A stretch of DNA of 64,000 bases from Mycobacterium asiaticum (lineage in GTDB: Bacteria; Actinomycetota; Actinomycetes; Mycobacteriales; Mycobacteriaceae), in the NCBI RefSeq assembly GCF_001673365.1, contig NZ_LZLS01000097.1, positions 97,348 through 161,347 on the forward strand, given 5' to 3'. This document shows, piece after piece, positions 8,504 to 17,429 of the stretch (the stretch's first letter is position 1; every line of letters starts with the position of its first letter). The position numbers were made by a program, and so were the translations under genes. The notes below the pieces were generated by a model. The model was not told the DNA's origin, did no database searches, and saw only the letters and a list, made by a program, of their open reading frames with translations.

Positions 8504-9324
8504 GACCGCGATGGTACACCGGCACGTTTGGCCAACCAGGCCAGTATCTCCTCGGCAGCGGCAGCCCCGCTGGCTGCGGTCACCACCAACTCCGGCGAAC
8601 GCCAATCCAGGGCATGCAGCTCGCCGTGCGCGGGACGGATCGACTGGTCGGCGTAGCTAAGCAAGTCCACGTCCAGCGCCCCGTCCCCAGCCGCCAGCAG
8701 GGGTGCCGCGTCAGACAAGCGGCCCTCATCGGCGAGGCGACGGCGTACCTCGGCGACGGCGTACGACTTCCGCAGCGCCTCAGGTACCGCGTAGATCTTG
8801 CGGCCCTGCCGAGACACCACCCAACCACGCTCAGCACACCAACCGGCCCAGTCGTCGACGAAACCGCGGGGCAGCTTGTCTTCGACCACGACCAGATAGC
8901 AGAACAGGTCCTCGGCGACGCGCAAGCTATGCACCCATTCGGAACTGATGCGGTCCTGCAGTGCGGCGACGATGTCCTGCAACGGAGGTCCACCGTCGTT
9001 GATGCGGGAGGCCATCCCCGCGCTCCAGTCGGCATCGGCAACCGAGTCGACCAGGATGTTGCCGCCATTGCTGGTGACCGCGTAGCGAAACGGACTGCCC
9101 GGCAGATCTATTCGCTGATACTGCGCAATGGTGCGGGTGGTGGCCGGCACCACCAATCCGCCGGCCGCTAGGGCCCGCAAACCGGTAACCGCCTGAGCAG
9201 TCATGAAGGACAACGGCGAACCGTTGTAGTACTCCACGCAGACGCGGTCAGTGGTCGCGGCGCCGAAGGACCGGTCCGAGTAGATCAGCGTGCGGTCCAG
9301 GTCGCAGGCGATCAGCGCGCTCAT
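8494..9324 (-). CDS. HAD-superfamily phosphatase of the Ter metabolite operon
   Basis: A 276-aa Cof-like HAD hydrolase. Motif I is ACDLDRTLIY with both Asp residues, and a downstream acidic motif (LLAAGDGALDVDLL) fits motif IV. Between them lies a cap domain. It starts at ATG 9324, overlapping the previous stop by 4 nt. In the published analysis of Ter systems an HAD phosphatase accompanies the two PRTase proteins and the lyase and is predicted to remove a phosphate in making a nucleoside-like compound. The substrate is not known. Confidence 0.82.
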   Translation of the reverse strand: MSALIACDLDRTLIYSDRSFGAATTDRVCVEYYNGSPLSFMTAQAVTGLRALAAGGLVVPATTRTIAQYQRIDLPGSPFRYAVTSNGGNILVDSVADADWSAGMASRINDGGPPLQDIVAALQDRISSEWVHSLRVAEDLFCYLVVVEDKLPRGFVDDWAGWCAERGWVVSRQGRKIYAVPEALRKSYAVAEVRRRLADEGRLSDAAPLLAAGDGALDVDLLSYADQSIRPAHGELHALDWRSPELVVTAASGAAAAEEILAWLAKRAGVPSRSCQ

Positions 9325-10421
9325 CTGGTCACGTCCTTGATCAAGCCGACGCAGGCAAACGCCAGGTCAGGGTCACACTTGATCGGCACGCCGCGCGCTT
9401 GCGCCAACATCCGGATATGCCGATGCGCTGGGTCTTGGGGGTCGCGCAGCACGATTCGCCACGGCACCCGCCGCAGCAGGACACGGGTGGTTTCCCCGAT
9501 TCCCGGTTTGACGAAGTTGGTGTTGGTGATGCCGTACTCGTGCTGGATCCGCTCCACCGTTTCCCACCCGGACCAGGTCGGCGTGCGGTCACCGCTCTGG
9601 ACGTCAGCAACACCGCGCCGCACGTCGTCGGCCACCGCATCGAAGTGGGCCGAAACTGAGTCGAGGAAAGTGGCGGACTGATCATCCTCGGCGAGCTCGC
9701 GGTAGAACTTGGCGCCGTGAAAGTCGCCTGGTGCCAGTAGCCGTCGGTTCAGAACAGTGCGGGAGACCAGGCCCGAGACGGTGGAGTTCAGGCATGCCGA
9801 GGCGATCAGAAAGTCGTCACGGGTGCCATAGGTGCGCACGCAATGCCCAGGATCGGCGAGCACGGCGAGGTCGTCGTTGAACGGCGCCCCACGATAGTCC
9901 CGTAACGCCGCGCTGAGTTCGCGCGTGATGGCGCCCTTGCCTGTCCAGCCGTCGATGAAAACTACCGTGGTCGGATCATGCTGGCCGACAAGGTAGTCCA
10001 GCGCCACGGTGTCGATTCCACGGTCGCGGACGATCGAAATCGCATAGTGCGGCAGTGTTTTGCGATGATGGTGTCGGACCCAGCGGCGCATCAGAATGCC
10101 GATGGGGGTGCCGGCCCGGGCCAACGAAACGAACACCACGTCGTGGCCCCGCTCGGCGAGCACGAGTTCGGTGACCACACCGACGGCGACAGCCAATCGC
10201 CGCGCACTCCCCGCCAAGACCGTGCTGAACAGGTCGCGGTAGGCGGAGTCGGGCTGGTATTCGATTGGCAGCGATTCGGCGTAATGGGCACGGCCACTTT
10301 GAATCTCGCGCTCCCGCTCGACGGTGTCCGCTTCGAGCCGGACCGCGGACAGATCGGTGAGCAGCCAGCTCACCTCATCGGGCGCGTAGGAGCCGAAGGA
10401 CGGTCCGGTGAGCGGCCTCAC
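9321..10421 (-). CDS. StiP-like phosphoribosyltransferase with C-terminal PELOTA RNA-binding domain
   Basis: A 366-aa protein of the PRTase_1/StiP family. The N-terminal two thirds start SFGSYAPDEVSWLL, a family signature, and carry VVFVSLARAGTPIG and VVFIDGWTGKGAI, the PRTase-like loops. The last 80 residues (from about ITNTNFVKPG) match the PELOTA-type RNA-binding domain found at the end of these proteins. The GTG start at 10421 overlaps the upstream stop by 4 nt (GTGA); the frame is open to 10559 but that part is inside the neighbour. Predicted to work with the PRTase_2 protein on a base or nucleoside. Confidence 0.82.
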   Translation of the reverse strand: MRPLTGPSFGSYAPDEVSWLLTDLSAVRLEADTVEREREIQSGRAHYAESLPIEYQPDSAYRDLFSTVLAGSARRLAVAVGVVTELVLAERGHDVVFVSLARAGTPIGILMRRWVRHHHRKTLPHYAISIVRDRGIDTVALDYLVGQHDPTTVVFIDGWTGKGAITRELSAALRDYRGAPFNDDLAVLADPGHCVRTYGTRDDFLIASACLNSTVSGLVSRTVLNRRLLAPGDFHGAKFYRELAEDDQSATFLDSVSAHFDAVADDVRRGVADVQSGDRTPTWSGWETVERIQHEYGITNTNFVKPGIGETTRVLLRRVPWRIVLRDPQDPAHRHIRMLAQARGVPIKCDPDLAFACVGLIKDVTR

Positions 10422-11629
10422 GAGCCGTGTACCGCCGTGGCGAGGACGTCGTAGCCCACCGAGGTCAACACGTCGACGATGCCACCGGTTTCGTTGAGCC
10501 GCTCCGTGTCCGCAACGGAGTCCACGATCAGCAGCAGCTGGGCATCGGAGTCGGGCCACCCGTTGTACAGGAACCGCGGTGCGTCGTCACCAGGTTCGCA
10601 GGCACTGAACTGATAGCCGCGCCGTAGCGGGTAATCGGGCACGTCGTGCACATAGGCCGGCGAGCGGGTGCTCGACTGAAAGAGCACCGAACGACCAGAC
10701 CGGGCAAGCAGCTCAGCCACCCGCAGCGGCAGATACATCAATTCCTCGTGGCCGACGACCAGCACGGGGCGGACGGGGTCCAGATACGAATCGATCTGCG
10801 AGACCGCGCCTTCCAGTGCTTTTTCGAACCCGGCGCGGTCGGCTCGGGCAAAGCCGTGCCGGCCGCCTTCCGGGACCACCGCAGGCCACGACACCTCGAT
10901 GCGGCGCGAATCGCCACGCCGGTTGCGAAAAGCGCAATTGAGCCGCGGCGCCGGCAGCGCATTGACCTCCTCAATCAGGGTGGGCGACAGCGAAACCCGG
11001 CCGGCCGCCAAGCTCACGTGGTCGATCGGCACTCCCAGTTCTTCGGACGTCCGCGCCACTGTCTGCTGATGATGCGGCTCGCGGACATCCACCAGCGAAG
11101 CCACCACGTAACGTGACCGCGGACGTCGAACATGCAAAGTGCGGATGGCTGCCAGCGCCGTTGTGCCGGTGGATATTTCATCGTCCACGATGACGAGCGG
11201 ACGCTCAGACTCGAACGGGCCGACGGGTTGTAGCGTGTGGTCGGTCGCGTGGGAATGCCCCTCCTGGAAGCCGGCGTAGATCCGCTCCGGCGGCGCCGGC
11301 CGCCGTGTCGTGTGCAGGTACACGGCGGCGTCCAGCCAGTCGGCGACACAATGTCCCAAACTTGTTGCAGTCTCGGCCATTCCGAGCACGTCGACGTCGT
11401 CGTTGACGACCCCACGCACCACGGCGCCCAACTGATGCCCGGCATCGATCACCGACTCCGGGGAAACGGCAATGTGTTTGCCCAACACGGTCGACACCAG
11501 TAGGTGCGCGCGGCGCGGATTGCGACGCAGACCGGGCAACACCAAGTCGGTCACCGGGAATGCGCCGGTAGCAACGCGATCGAGTACGGCGAACCCGAAT
11601 TTTCGTGTCGCCCACGACGACGAAGTCAT
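10418..11629 (-). CDS. Phosphoribosyltransferase (PRTase_2) with TRSP domain
   Basis: A 403-aa protein. The PRPP-binding motif of type I PRTases is seen as LVIVDDEISTGTTALAAI around residue 150. The C-terminal half (from about residue 260, VLVVGHEELMYLPLRVA) is the TRSP domain that always follows this PRTase in Ter operons. ATG 11629 overlaps the previous stop by 4 nt, which fixes the start; a longer frame to 11722 is not needed. Predicted reaction: transfer of a phosphoribosyl group to a base, the first step to a nucleoside-like metabolite. Confidence 0.85.
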   Translation of the reverse strand: MTSSSWATRKFGFAVLDRVATGAFPVTDLVLPGLRRNPRRAHLLVSTVLGKHIAVSPESVIDAGHQLGAVVRGVVNDDVDVLGMAETATSLGHCVADWLDAAVYLHTTRRPAPPERIYAGFQEGHSHATDHTLQPVGPFESERPLVIVDDEISTGTTALAAIRTLHVRRPRSRYVVASLVDVREPHHQQTVARTSEELGVPIDHVSLAAGRVSLSPTLIEEVNALPAPRLNCAFRNRRGDSRRIEVSWPAVVPEGGRHGFARADRAGFEKALEGAVSQIDSYLDPVRPVLVVGHEELMYLPLRVAELLARSGRSVLFQSSTRSPAYVHDVPDYPLRRGYQFSACEPGDDAPRFLYNGWPDSDAQLLLIVDSVADTERLNETGGIVDVLTSVGYDVLATAVHGS

Positions 11630-12807
11630 CGGCCAGCAAGCACCGTCAGCAGATCCACAAACGACACGCCCTGGCGCGTGACGCCGAAGACTTGCGCCCG
11701 TCGCAGCACTTGCTGAGCCCAAATCCGATGGGGGCGAGGTTCATTCATCTTGTTTCGGTATTCCGAGCGGCGCACCCCGGATTCCTCAGCCGCCATCACG
11801 TCGACCGCGTCGCGGTACTCCTCGTGGGTCACCACCGCCAGCGCGTGTACCGCCGCGACGTGCGACGGGTGGATGACGGTCTTGCCGTGCAGGCCGTTTG
11901 CGCGATCCAGGCTCAGCTCGCGCAGCAGCGCGTCCAGGTCGCGACTCACCAACTGGTCACGGAACCGAACCGCGTCGTGCTCGGCGAACGGGGTGGTCCG
12001 CAGCATGCTGCGAAACAGTCGCTCATGATCGGCGAAGTATTCCCATACCGGTCCGGTGATGACGAACCCGGTGCCGTCGGCACGACCAAAGTAGTTCACG
12101 ATGTCGCCGATCACGTCGGCGATCACTTGCACGTCATAGATGGTGTGGTCGCGATCGCGACGGATCCCGAATACGCCGCACATGTCGGTGGCCCCAATGC
12201 GCAGCGCCAACACCGAGTCCCGGTATGCGGCCAACAACTCACCGATTGCGGTCAGCTCGCGATCACGGCTCTGCCGATAGGCCAGGGCCGCCGATTCCAG
12301 GACCGGCATGCAATACAGCCGTTTGTCCAGCACCTGCGCGGCTTGCGCAACCTCCTGCAGGAACTGCTCCCCGGTGCCCGCCTCGAATTTCGGTATCACG
12401 AAGCCGGTCAGCGCATCGCGTCCACCAGCCAGCGTCCCCGCGATCCGCTTGATGCATTCGGTGCTGCGGACTCGGACAAACAGCATCGCCCGAGCGCCTT
12501 GCCGGGTCTCGGCCAGCTCATCCAGGACGCTCACCACATTGCCCAGCGCCGCCTCGGCTGCGCCCGCGTCGATCGCGTCCTCGAGGTCCAGCACCATCGA
12601 ACACACACCTTGACCAGCGCTACGGGCCACCGTCGCGGTGAGTCCGGGACGGTCGGCGGGCATGTACAGGGTGGCACCCAACGCGACCGCGAGCAGCTCA
12701 CAGTCGGCGTCGGCCGCCAGCTCTTCGGGCGCTTGAAAGAAGAGCCGTTGGTGTTCGGCGTCGGACAAATGATGGAAATGACGGATTGTCGTCACAGCGG
12801 GTATCAC
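11626..12807 (-). CDS. HpcH/HpaI aldolase / citrate lyase family protein
   Basis: A 393-aa TIM-barrel lyase of the CitE/HpcH type. Conserved points: LYMPADRPGL near residue 50, LDLEDAID (metal-binding Glu/Asp), the Glu in MPVLESAAL, and HGKTVIHPSHVAAVH near the C-terminus. In Ter metabolite operons this gene sits with PRTase_2, StiP-PELOTA and HAD genes, as here, and may add or remove a C2/C3 unit. It overlaps both neighbours by 4 nt. Confidence 0.87.
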   Translation of the reverse strand: MIPAVTTIRHFHHLSDAEHQRLFFQAPEELAADADCELLAVALGATLYMPADRPGLTATVARSAGQGVCSMVLDLEDAIDAGAAEAALGNVVSVLDELAETRQGARAMLFVRVRSTECIKRIAGTLAGGRDALTGFVIPKFEAGTGEQFLQEVAQAAQVLDKRLYCMPVLESAALAYRQSRDRELTAIGELLAAYRDSVLALRIGATDMCGVFGIRRDRDHTIYDVQVIADVIGDIVNYFGRADGTGFVITGPVWEYFADHERLFRSMLRTTPFAEHDAVRFRDQLVSRDLDALLRELSLDRANGLHGKTVIHPSHVAAVHALAVVTHEEYRDAVDVMAAEESGVRRSEYRNKMNEPRPHRIWAQQVLRRAQVFGVTRQGVSFVDLLTVLAGR

Positions 12808-14018
12808 TTGGCCGCACCTTTGCGGATGCGCGCCACAATCGTGGCAACGAACTGCGAAACCTCTTCTAATTCCCGGCTATAGGACCAATAGTCGGGGTGC
12901 GTCGCCTCGAGTTTTTCCTTGATCAGGTCGATGCGGGCGGCTTGAGCATCAAGAGCGGACCCCCATTCCTTGACAACGCCTCGGTCGACCGCCAGTCGCT
13001 GGGCATCGCGCAGCCGGAAACGAACCTCGCGTTCCTTGCTCGCCGGATCTTTGCGCAACTCGCGCAGCATGCTGAGCCGGTCGGCGACGGCATCGATGAG
13101 GTGCTCGGCCGCGGTCAGCTCCGCCCGCGAATGGGTGGCCAACTCCAGCGCCATTTCCGGGTGACCCTCGCGACCGGCGGAGGTGGCCTTGGCCAGCAAC
13201 TCGTCGGCGCGGTCCAGATGATTTCGGCTGGTAGGTCCGTTGTTGAGCAGGTCAGCAGAGCTGTCGCTGTGAAACTCCCGCAACAGCGCCGAGCGATTGG
13301 CATCGACGCTGTCGACCCGGTTGCGCAGCGCATCCAGGCGGGTGCGCAGCGATGCCATCGTCTGACGCGCCTGATCCGCCCGCTTCGGCGCCTCGGTCAA
13401 AGCTTCGACGACCGAGTGGGCCGCGGTCCGCAGCCGGCGACTGGATTCCGCAAGAGCCGTCAAGTCTCGACGCTCGCGTGCGGAGTGCAGGTCACGGTAG
13501 GCCGCGACGAATTGATCGTTGGCGCGTTGGACCGAGGGGTAGCCGCGCAGTGTGTCGGCGGTCTGCGCCAGCCGGTTCGCGACTTCGTCGCCTTCGGCCA
13601 GTGCGGCGTCGGCTTCCGCGGTCGCGGCAACGCCGCGGGCCGCTATCGCATCCAAGGCCCCACGGTGCTGTTCGTGGAAGTGGTCCAGGCTGCGACTAGC
13701 CGCAGTGAGAAGTTGCTGCGCACGTTCTGAAGCTATCGAGCGATCGTACGGACTCAGGGGTCGACCGGTCGAGTCTGTGTCGTTGCCCGTCGCCGAAAGG
13801 TAGGCCGTCGTGGCGTCGTAGCAGGCGTTGCGCACGACGTCCAACTGGGCTTCGATCGTGGGCTGCGGCGCGACCGCGACGGCGGCCTGAAATGCCGATT
13901 CCACCACGTTCCGGCGGTTTTCCATGTCCAGGAACGCAGCAGTCAGGTCGGCTTGCGCCGAGTTGAAGGACGTGTCGTTGCGGGGTTCGCGTGACCGTCT
14001 GAACCACCGACCGCGCAC
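12804..14018 (-). CDS. Coiled-coil protein leading the Ter metabolite operon
   Basis: A 404-aa protein with no recognised catalytic motif, signal peptide or membrane helix. It is strongly helical with long heptad-rich stretches (residues about 130-330, many Leu, Ala, Arg and Glu) and a basic start RGRWFRRSR. It begins at GTG 14018 and overlaps the lyase gene by 4 nt, so it is probably made in stoichiometric amounts with the enzymes and may be a scaffold. Related proteins occur in other actinobacterial Ter clusters, but I cannot name the family. Confidence 0.7.
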   Translation of the reverse strand: MRGRWFRRSREPRNDTSFNSAQADLTAAFLDMENRRNVVESAFQAAVAVAPQPTIEAQLDVVRNACYDATTAYLSATGNDTDSTGRPLSPYDRSIASERAQQLLTAASRSLDHFHEQHRGALDAIAARGVAATAEADAALAEGDEVANRLAQTADTLRGYPSVQRANDQFVAAYRDLHSARERRDLTALAESSRRLRTAAHSVVEALTEAPKRADQARQTMASLRTRLDALRNRVDSVDANRSALLREFHSDSSADLLNNGPTSRNHLDRADELLAKATSAGREGHPEMALELATHSRAELTAAEHLIDAVADRLSMLRELRKDPASKEREVRFRLRDAQRLAVDRGVVKEWGSALDAQAARIDLIKEKLEATHPDYWSYSRELEEVSQFVATIVARIRKGAAK

Positions 14019-14160
14019 ACAGCGATCCTACCGGGGTCATCAAATACGCCTGGGTTTGCCGTCGATTTTTTCACCGCCGGTGTACTAGCGTGGGCACCGA
14101 TCCTGTGTTTGCAGGTAGCTAGTCTGTATAAGTTCCGTAGACCGCATAGAGGGGTGTTTG
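14019..14160. promoter_or_regulatory. Divergent promoter region between the two Ter operons
   Basis: 142 nt separate the GTG of the minus-strand operon from the ATG of terD. On the plus strand a -10-like TATAAG lies at 14127-14132 with no good -35 box. A ribosome-binding site AGAGGGG lies at about 14148-14154. The minus-strand promoter was not recognised. Both operons could be co-regulated from here. Confidence 0.45.
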
Positions 14161-14736
14161 ATGGGCGTCAGTTTGAGCAAGGGTGGCAACGTCTCGTTGA
14201 CGAAGCAGGCGCCGAATCTGACGGCGGTAGCGGTCGGATTGGGATGGGACGTGCGCACCACCACGGGCACCGATTTCGACCTCGACGCCAGCGCCATCGC
14301 GACCGGTGAGACCAAAAAAGTGCTATCGGACCAGCACTTCGTGTTCTTCAACAACCTGCGCTCACCCGAAGGCACGATCGAGCACACCGGCGACAACCTG
14401 ACCGGTGAAGGCGAGGGCGACGACGAGGTGATCAACGTCGACCTGGCCGCCACGCCCCCCAACATCACCAACATCTTCTTCCCCGTGTCGATCTACGACG
14501 CCGACGCTCGCAGCCAGTCCTTCGGCCAGGTCCAGAATGCCTACATCCGCGTCGTCGACCGCTCCAACGGCAGCGAGCTGGCCCGCTACGACCTATCGGA
14601 AGACGCATCCACCGAAACCGCGATGGTCTTCGGCGAGCTGTACCGCAACGGCACCGAGTGGAAGTTCCGCGCCATCGGCCAGGGTTACGCGTCGGGCCTG
14701 GCGGGGATCGCGCGCGACTATGGAGTGAACGTCTAG
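14161..14736 (+). CDS. terD: TerD-family protein
   Basis: A 191-aa canonical TerD. It starts MGVSLSKGGNVSL and carries FDLDASAIA, IEHTGDNLTGEGEGDDE and IRVVDRSNGSELARYDL, including the acidic residues of the metal sites. The end AIGQGYASGL-GIARDYG is the standard TerD C-terminus. ATG 14161 is preferred over TTG 14158 because of the spacing to AGAGGGG. It heads the operon terD-terC-terA-like. A close paralogue lies at 31215-31793. Confidence 0.95.
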   Translation: MGVSLSKGGNVSLTKQAPNLTAVAVGLGWDVRTTTGTDFDLDASAIATGETKKVLSDQHFVFFNNLRSPEGTIEHTGDNLTGEGEGDDEVINVDLAATPPNITNIFFPVSIYDADARSQSFGQVQNAYIRVVDRSNGSELARYDLSEDASTETAMVFGELYRNGTEWKFRAIGQGYASGLAGIARDYGVNV

Positions 14737-14737
14737 C

Positions 14738-15874
14738 GTGGCTCCCGCGACCAGTGCGCTACGGATCTTTTGGCCATCACTACTAGTCACGGTTATCTCG
14801 CTGATCGTTGCCTACTTGTACGGCAGCGTCCAGGCACTCATCCTGTGTGCGATTCTGGGGATCCTCGAGGTGTCACTGTCGTTCGACAACGCGGTCATCA
14901 ATGCGACCGTGTTGCGGCGCATGAACGACTTCTGGCAGCGGATGTTCCTGACGGTCGGGATCTTGGTCGCGGTGTTCGGCATGCGGCTGGTCTTTCCGCT
15001 CGCGGTGGTTTGGATTACCGCCGGTCTGAATCCGCAGCAGGCTTTCGACAAAGCACTCAATCCCCCGCCGGACCACGCCCCGTACTTTCCCGACGGCAGT
15101 CCCAGCTATGAAACCGCGCTGACCGCAGCGCACCCGCAGATCGCCGCGTTCGGCGGGGCGTTCCTGCTGCTGCTGTTCCTGAACTTCATCTTCAGCGAAC
15201 GCGAAATTACTTGGCTGTCTTGGCTGGAGCGGCCGTTGGCGAAGGCAGGCAAGCTCGACCAGCTCTCGGTGGCGGTGGCCGCGGTGGCGATCATCCTGTC
15301 CTCCCAGTTCATCGCCCGGCCGGACAAACAAGCCACGGTGCTGTTGTCGGGGTTGCTCGGTCTGATCGTTTACATCGTGGTGGACGGACTCGGGTCGATG
15401 TTCGAGGTGGACGACGAGATCACCGATTCCGAAGCGCCCGTGACCAGCGGGCCGTCCGAAACCGCCAAGGCGGCGGGCAAGGCTGGCTTCTTCCTGTTTC
15501 TATACCTGGAAGTGCTCGACGCGTCGTTCTCGTTCGACGGCGTGATCGGTGCGTTCGCGATCACCGCTGACCCCATCCTGATCGCGTTGGGTCTGGGCTT
15601 TATCGGTGCGATGTTCGTGCGGTCGATCACTATCTTCTTGGTGCGCAAGGGAACTCTCTCCGAGTACGTCTACCTAGAGCATGGTGCGCACTGGGCGATC
15701 GGCGCTCTGGCAACGATCCTGTTGATAACCACCGGAACAATCGAGATCCCCGAGATCGTTACCGGAACGATCGGCGTGGTGCTGATCGGTGCCGCATTCC
15801 TTACCAGTGTGGTGCGCAACCGCCGGGAACATGAAGAAGAGCTTCCGGAACGTCAGCCTGCCGAGGTCGATTAG
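14738..15874 (+). CDS. terC: TerC-family integral membrane protein
   Basis: A 378-aa multi-pass membrane protein of the DUF475 branch of the TerC superfamily. Two family motifs are visible: LSFDNAVINATVLRRM near residue 50 and ASFSFDGVIGAFAIT near residue 265, each with conserved Asp in a membrane helix. About nine helices can be counted. TerC proteins help tellurite resistance and, in other bacteria, metal export during secretion. The GTG start is one base after the terD stop, so coupling is tight. The last 20 residues are charged and cytoplasmic. Confidence 0.93.
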   Translation: MAPATSALRIFWPSLLVTVISLIVAYLYGSVQALILCAILGILEVSLSFDNAVINATVLRRMNDFWQRMFLTVGILVAVFGMRLVFPLAVVWITAGLNPQQAFDKALNPPPDHAPYFPDGSPSYETALTAAHPQIAAFGGAFLLLLFLNFIFSEREITWLSWLERPLAKAGKLDQLSVAVAAVAIILSSQFIARPDKQATVLLSGLLGLIVYIVVDGLGSMFEVDDEITDSEAPVTSGPSETAKAAGKAGFFLFLYLEVLDASFSFDGVIGAFAITADPILIALGLGFIGAMFVRSITIFLVRKGTLSEYVYLEHGAHWAIGALATILLITTGTIEIPEIVTGTIGVVLIGAAFLTSVVRNRREHEEELPERQPAEVD

Positions 15875-15903
15875 CGGGCCGATTCCGCTACGAAAGGGTT
15901 GCC

Positions 15904-16611
15904 ATGGCTATCGATTACAACAAGCGGCCGCAGTCCAAACCCGCGCCGCCGGCCTATCCACCTCCGCCTGCGGCACCCCCTCCCCCGTCCTACCCGCCGT
16001 CTCAGGCTCCCCCGGCATCGCCCGGAGTCAGCCTGTCCAAGATCAAACTGACCAAGGATGCCCCGCGGATCAGCCTGACCAAAGCCGGTGAGCGACAAGG
16101 GGTTATGCGGGTCAACCTGAACTGGAACGCCAACCCGTACGGCGGGGCAATCGATCTCGACCTGGGTTGCCTTTATGAACTGTCGACTGGGCAAAAGGGC
16201 GTCGTGCAGGCGCTGGGCAACTCCTTCGGGAGCGAAAACCAGCCGCCCTACATCTCACTCGACGGCGACGACCGGTCCGGGTCCTCCTCGGGCGGTGAGA
16301 ACATGCGCATCAATCTCGAAGTGCCGGAACGTTTTCGGCGGATCCTGATCTTTGCGATGATCTACGAGGGCGCGCCGAACTGGGCAGCGGTTGACGGTGT
16401 GGTGACGATGTTCCCGACGTCGGGTCCGCAGATCGAGGTGCGGATGGACTCGCCCAACAACGAGGCGCGCATCTGCGCGATCGCCCAGGTCTACTACGCG
16501 CAGGGCGCGCTGCACGTCAACCGCGAGGTGCAGTACATCAACGGCAGCCAGCGCATCCTCGACCAGGCCTACAGCTGGGGTCTGCGCTGGACGGCGGGGC
16601 GCAAAGACTGA
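15904..16611 (+). CDS. TerA-like tellurium resistance protein
   Basis: A 235-aa cytoplasmic protein with a Pro-rich N-terminal tail (residues 8-40) and a C-terminal TerD-like beta sandwich beginning at SLSKIKLTKDAP. Conserved features are VNLNWNANP, IDLDLGCLYEL and SLDGDDRSG. The LNW and DLDLGCLYE motifs are typical of TerA/TerD-like proteins of actinobacteria. It is the third gene of the terD-terC operon, 29 nt after terC, and ends at a hairpin shared with the convergent AIM24 genes. Confidence 0.85.
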   Translation: MAIDYNKRPQSKPAPPAYPPPPAAPPPPSYPPSQAPPASPGVSLSKIKLTKDAPRISLTKAGERQGVMRVNLNWNANPYGGAIDLDLGCLYELSTGQKGVVQALGNSFGSENQPPYISLDGDDRSGSSSGGENMRINLEVPERFRRILIFAMIYEGAPNWAAVDGVVTMFPTSGPQIEVRMDSPNNEARICAIAQVYYAQGALHVNREVQYINGSQRILDQAYSWGLRWTAGRKD

Positions 16612-16623
16612 GGCGTCAGGCCC

Positions 16624-16668
16624 GTGGCGATCGCAAGCGCGGCGCAGCCGGGCGCCGCGGGTCGCCAC
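16624..16668. terminator. Bidirectional hairpin between convergent operons
   Basis: A nested inverted repeat: outer arms GTGGCGA (16624-16630) and TCGCCAC (16662-16668), inner arms CGCGGCG (16638-16644) and CGCCGCG (16653-16659). It lies exactly between the stop of the TerA-like gene and that of the convergent AIM24 gene. There is no T tract, as is common in mycobacteria. Confidence 0.55.
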
Positions 16669-16670
16669 AA

Positions 16671-17429
16671 TTAGACCCGGTGCTGCTGGGACAGCTGCGC
16701 GGTGATCACCTGGTTCAGGCGCTGCAAACCCCCGCTGGAGAGTCCGTACAGCTGAGACTCGATGGTGCGCACCATCATTGAGTCGTTGAGCACCTTCTCG
16801 CTGGACTGCACCAGGATGGTGCCCTCGCCGGTGAAGTCGAACTGCCTTTCCTCACCGGAGTTGAACCCCAACCGGGCCGCGCCGGCCGCGACGAAGCTGG
16901 TGATCCAGCGCTGGTCGTAGTGATGACTCGGTGACGGGCAGTCCGCCCAGCCGACCAGCGCTTCGGGGTCGACGCGCGCCGGTGGTTGAACGAACATCAC
17001 CGGACCGTTAGAGGACGCCAGGAATTTGCCGGTGCCGATGAGTGTCACGAAGCCGGGCACGATGGACTGGTTGAGGGACAAACCAGGTTGGAAGGCAAGC
17101 AGATTCGCCGCGCGGATGGTCAGGTTGCCGGCGTCGAGGTCGTAGGAATTGATGTCGTAGCCGCGGTCGCCGATGATCAGTTTCCCGAAGCCTTCGGCGA
17201 CCGTGTAGTCGCCGAAGTACAGCGGTGCCGAAAACTGTTGGGACACCATGTGCATCAGGCCCGCCTGCAGCCCATGGGTCAGAGCCTGAAAGTTCATCTG
17301 GCCGTAGTAGGCGATCATGGCGCCCTTGCGGATGAACCAGGGATTGTTCAGTTCGATGCAGAACGCATAGTTGTTGTCCGGGATGTTGTCGTCACCCGGC
17401 AGGTTGTTCGGGTTCAGGATTTGGCTCAC
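16671..17429 (-). CDS. AIM24-family protein (third of three)
   Basis: A 252-aa protein of the AIM24 (TIGR00266-like) beta-helix-like family. Family marks include WFIRKGAMIAYYG near residue 30, the Gly-rich TLIGTGKF, and a late FDFTGEGTILVQSSE strand. GTG 17429 is chosen because GGAGGAGAAGCT precedes it and it overlaps the previous stop by 4 nt. The biochemical role is unknown. In Ter genomic neighbourhoods these proteins are frequent companions and are thought to bind ligands or membranes. Confidence 0.82.
   Translation of the reverse strand: MSQILNPNNLPGDDNIPDNNYAFCIELNNPWFIRKGAMIAYYGQMNFQALTHGLQAGLMHMVSQQFSAPLYFGDYTVAEGFGKLIIGDRGYDINSYDLDAGNLTIRAANLLAFQPGLSLNQSIVPGFVTLIGTGKFLASSNGPVMFVQPPARVDPEALVGWADCPSPSHHYDQRWITSFVAAGAARLGFNSGEERQFDFTGEGTILVQSSEKVLNDSMMVRTIESQLYGLSSGGLQRLNQVITAQLSQQHRV

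Noticed and set aside
11605..12882. Plus-strand frame of 425 codons opposite the HpcH/HpaI gene
   Set aside because: Shadow frame typical of GC-rich DNA; the minus strand has the conserved lyase motifs and ATGA overlaps.
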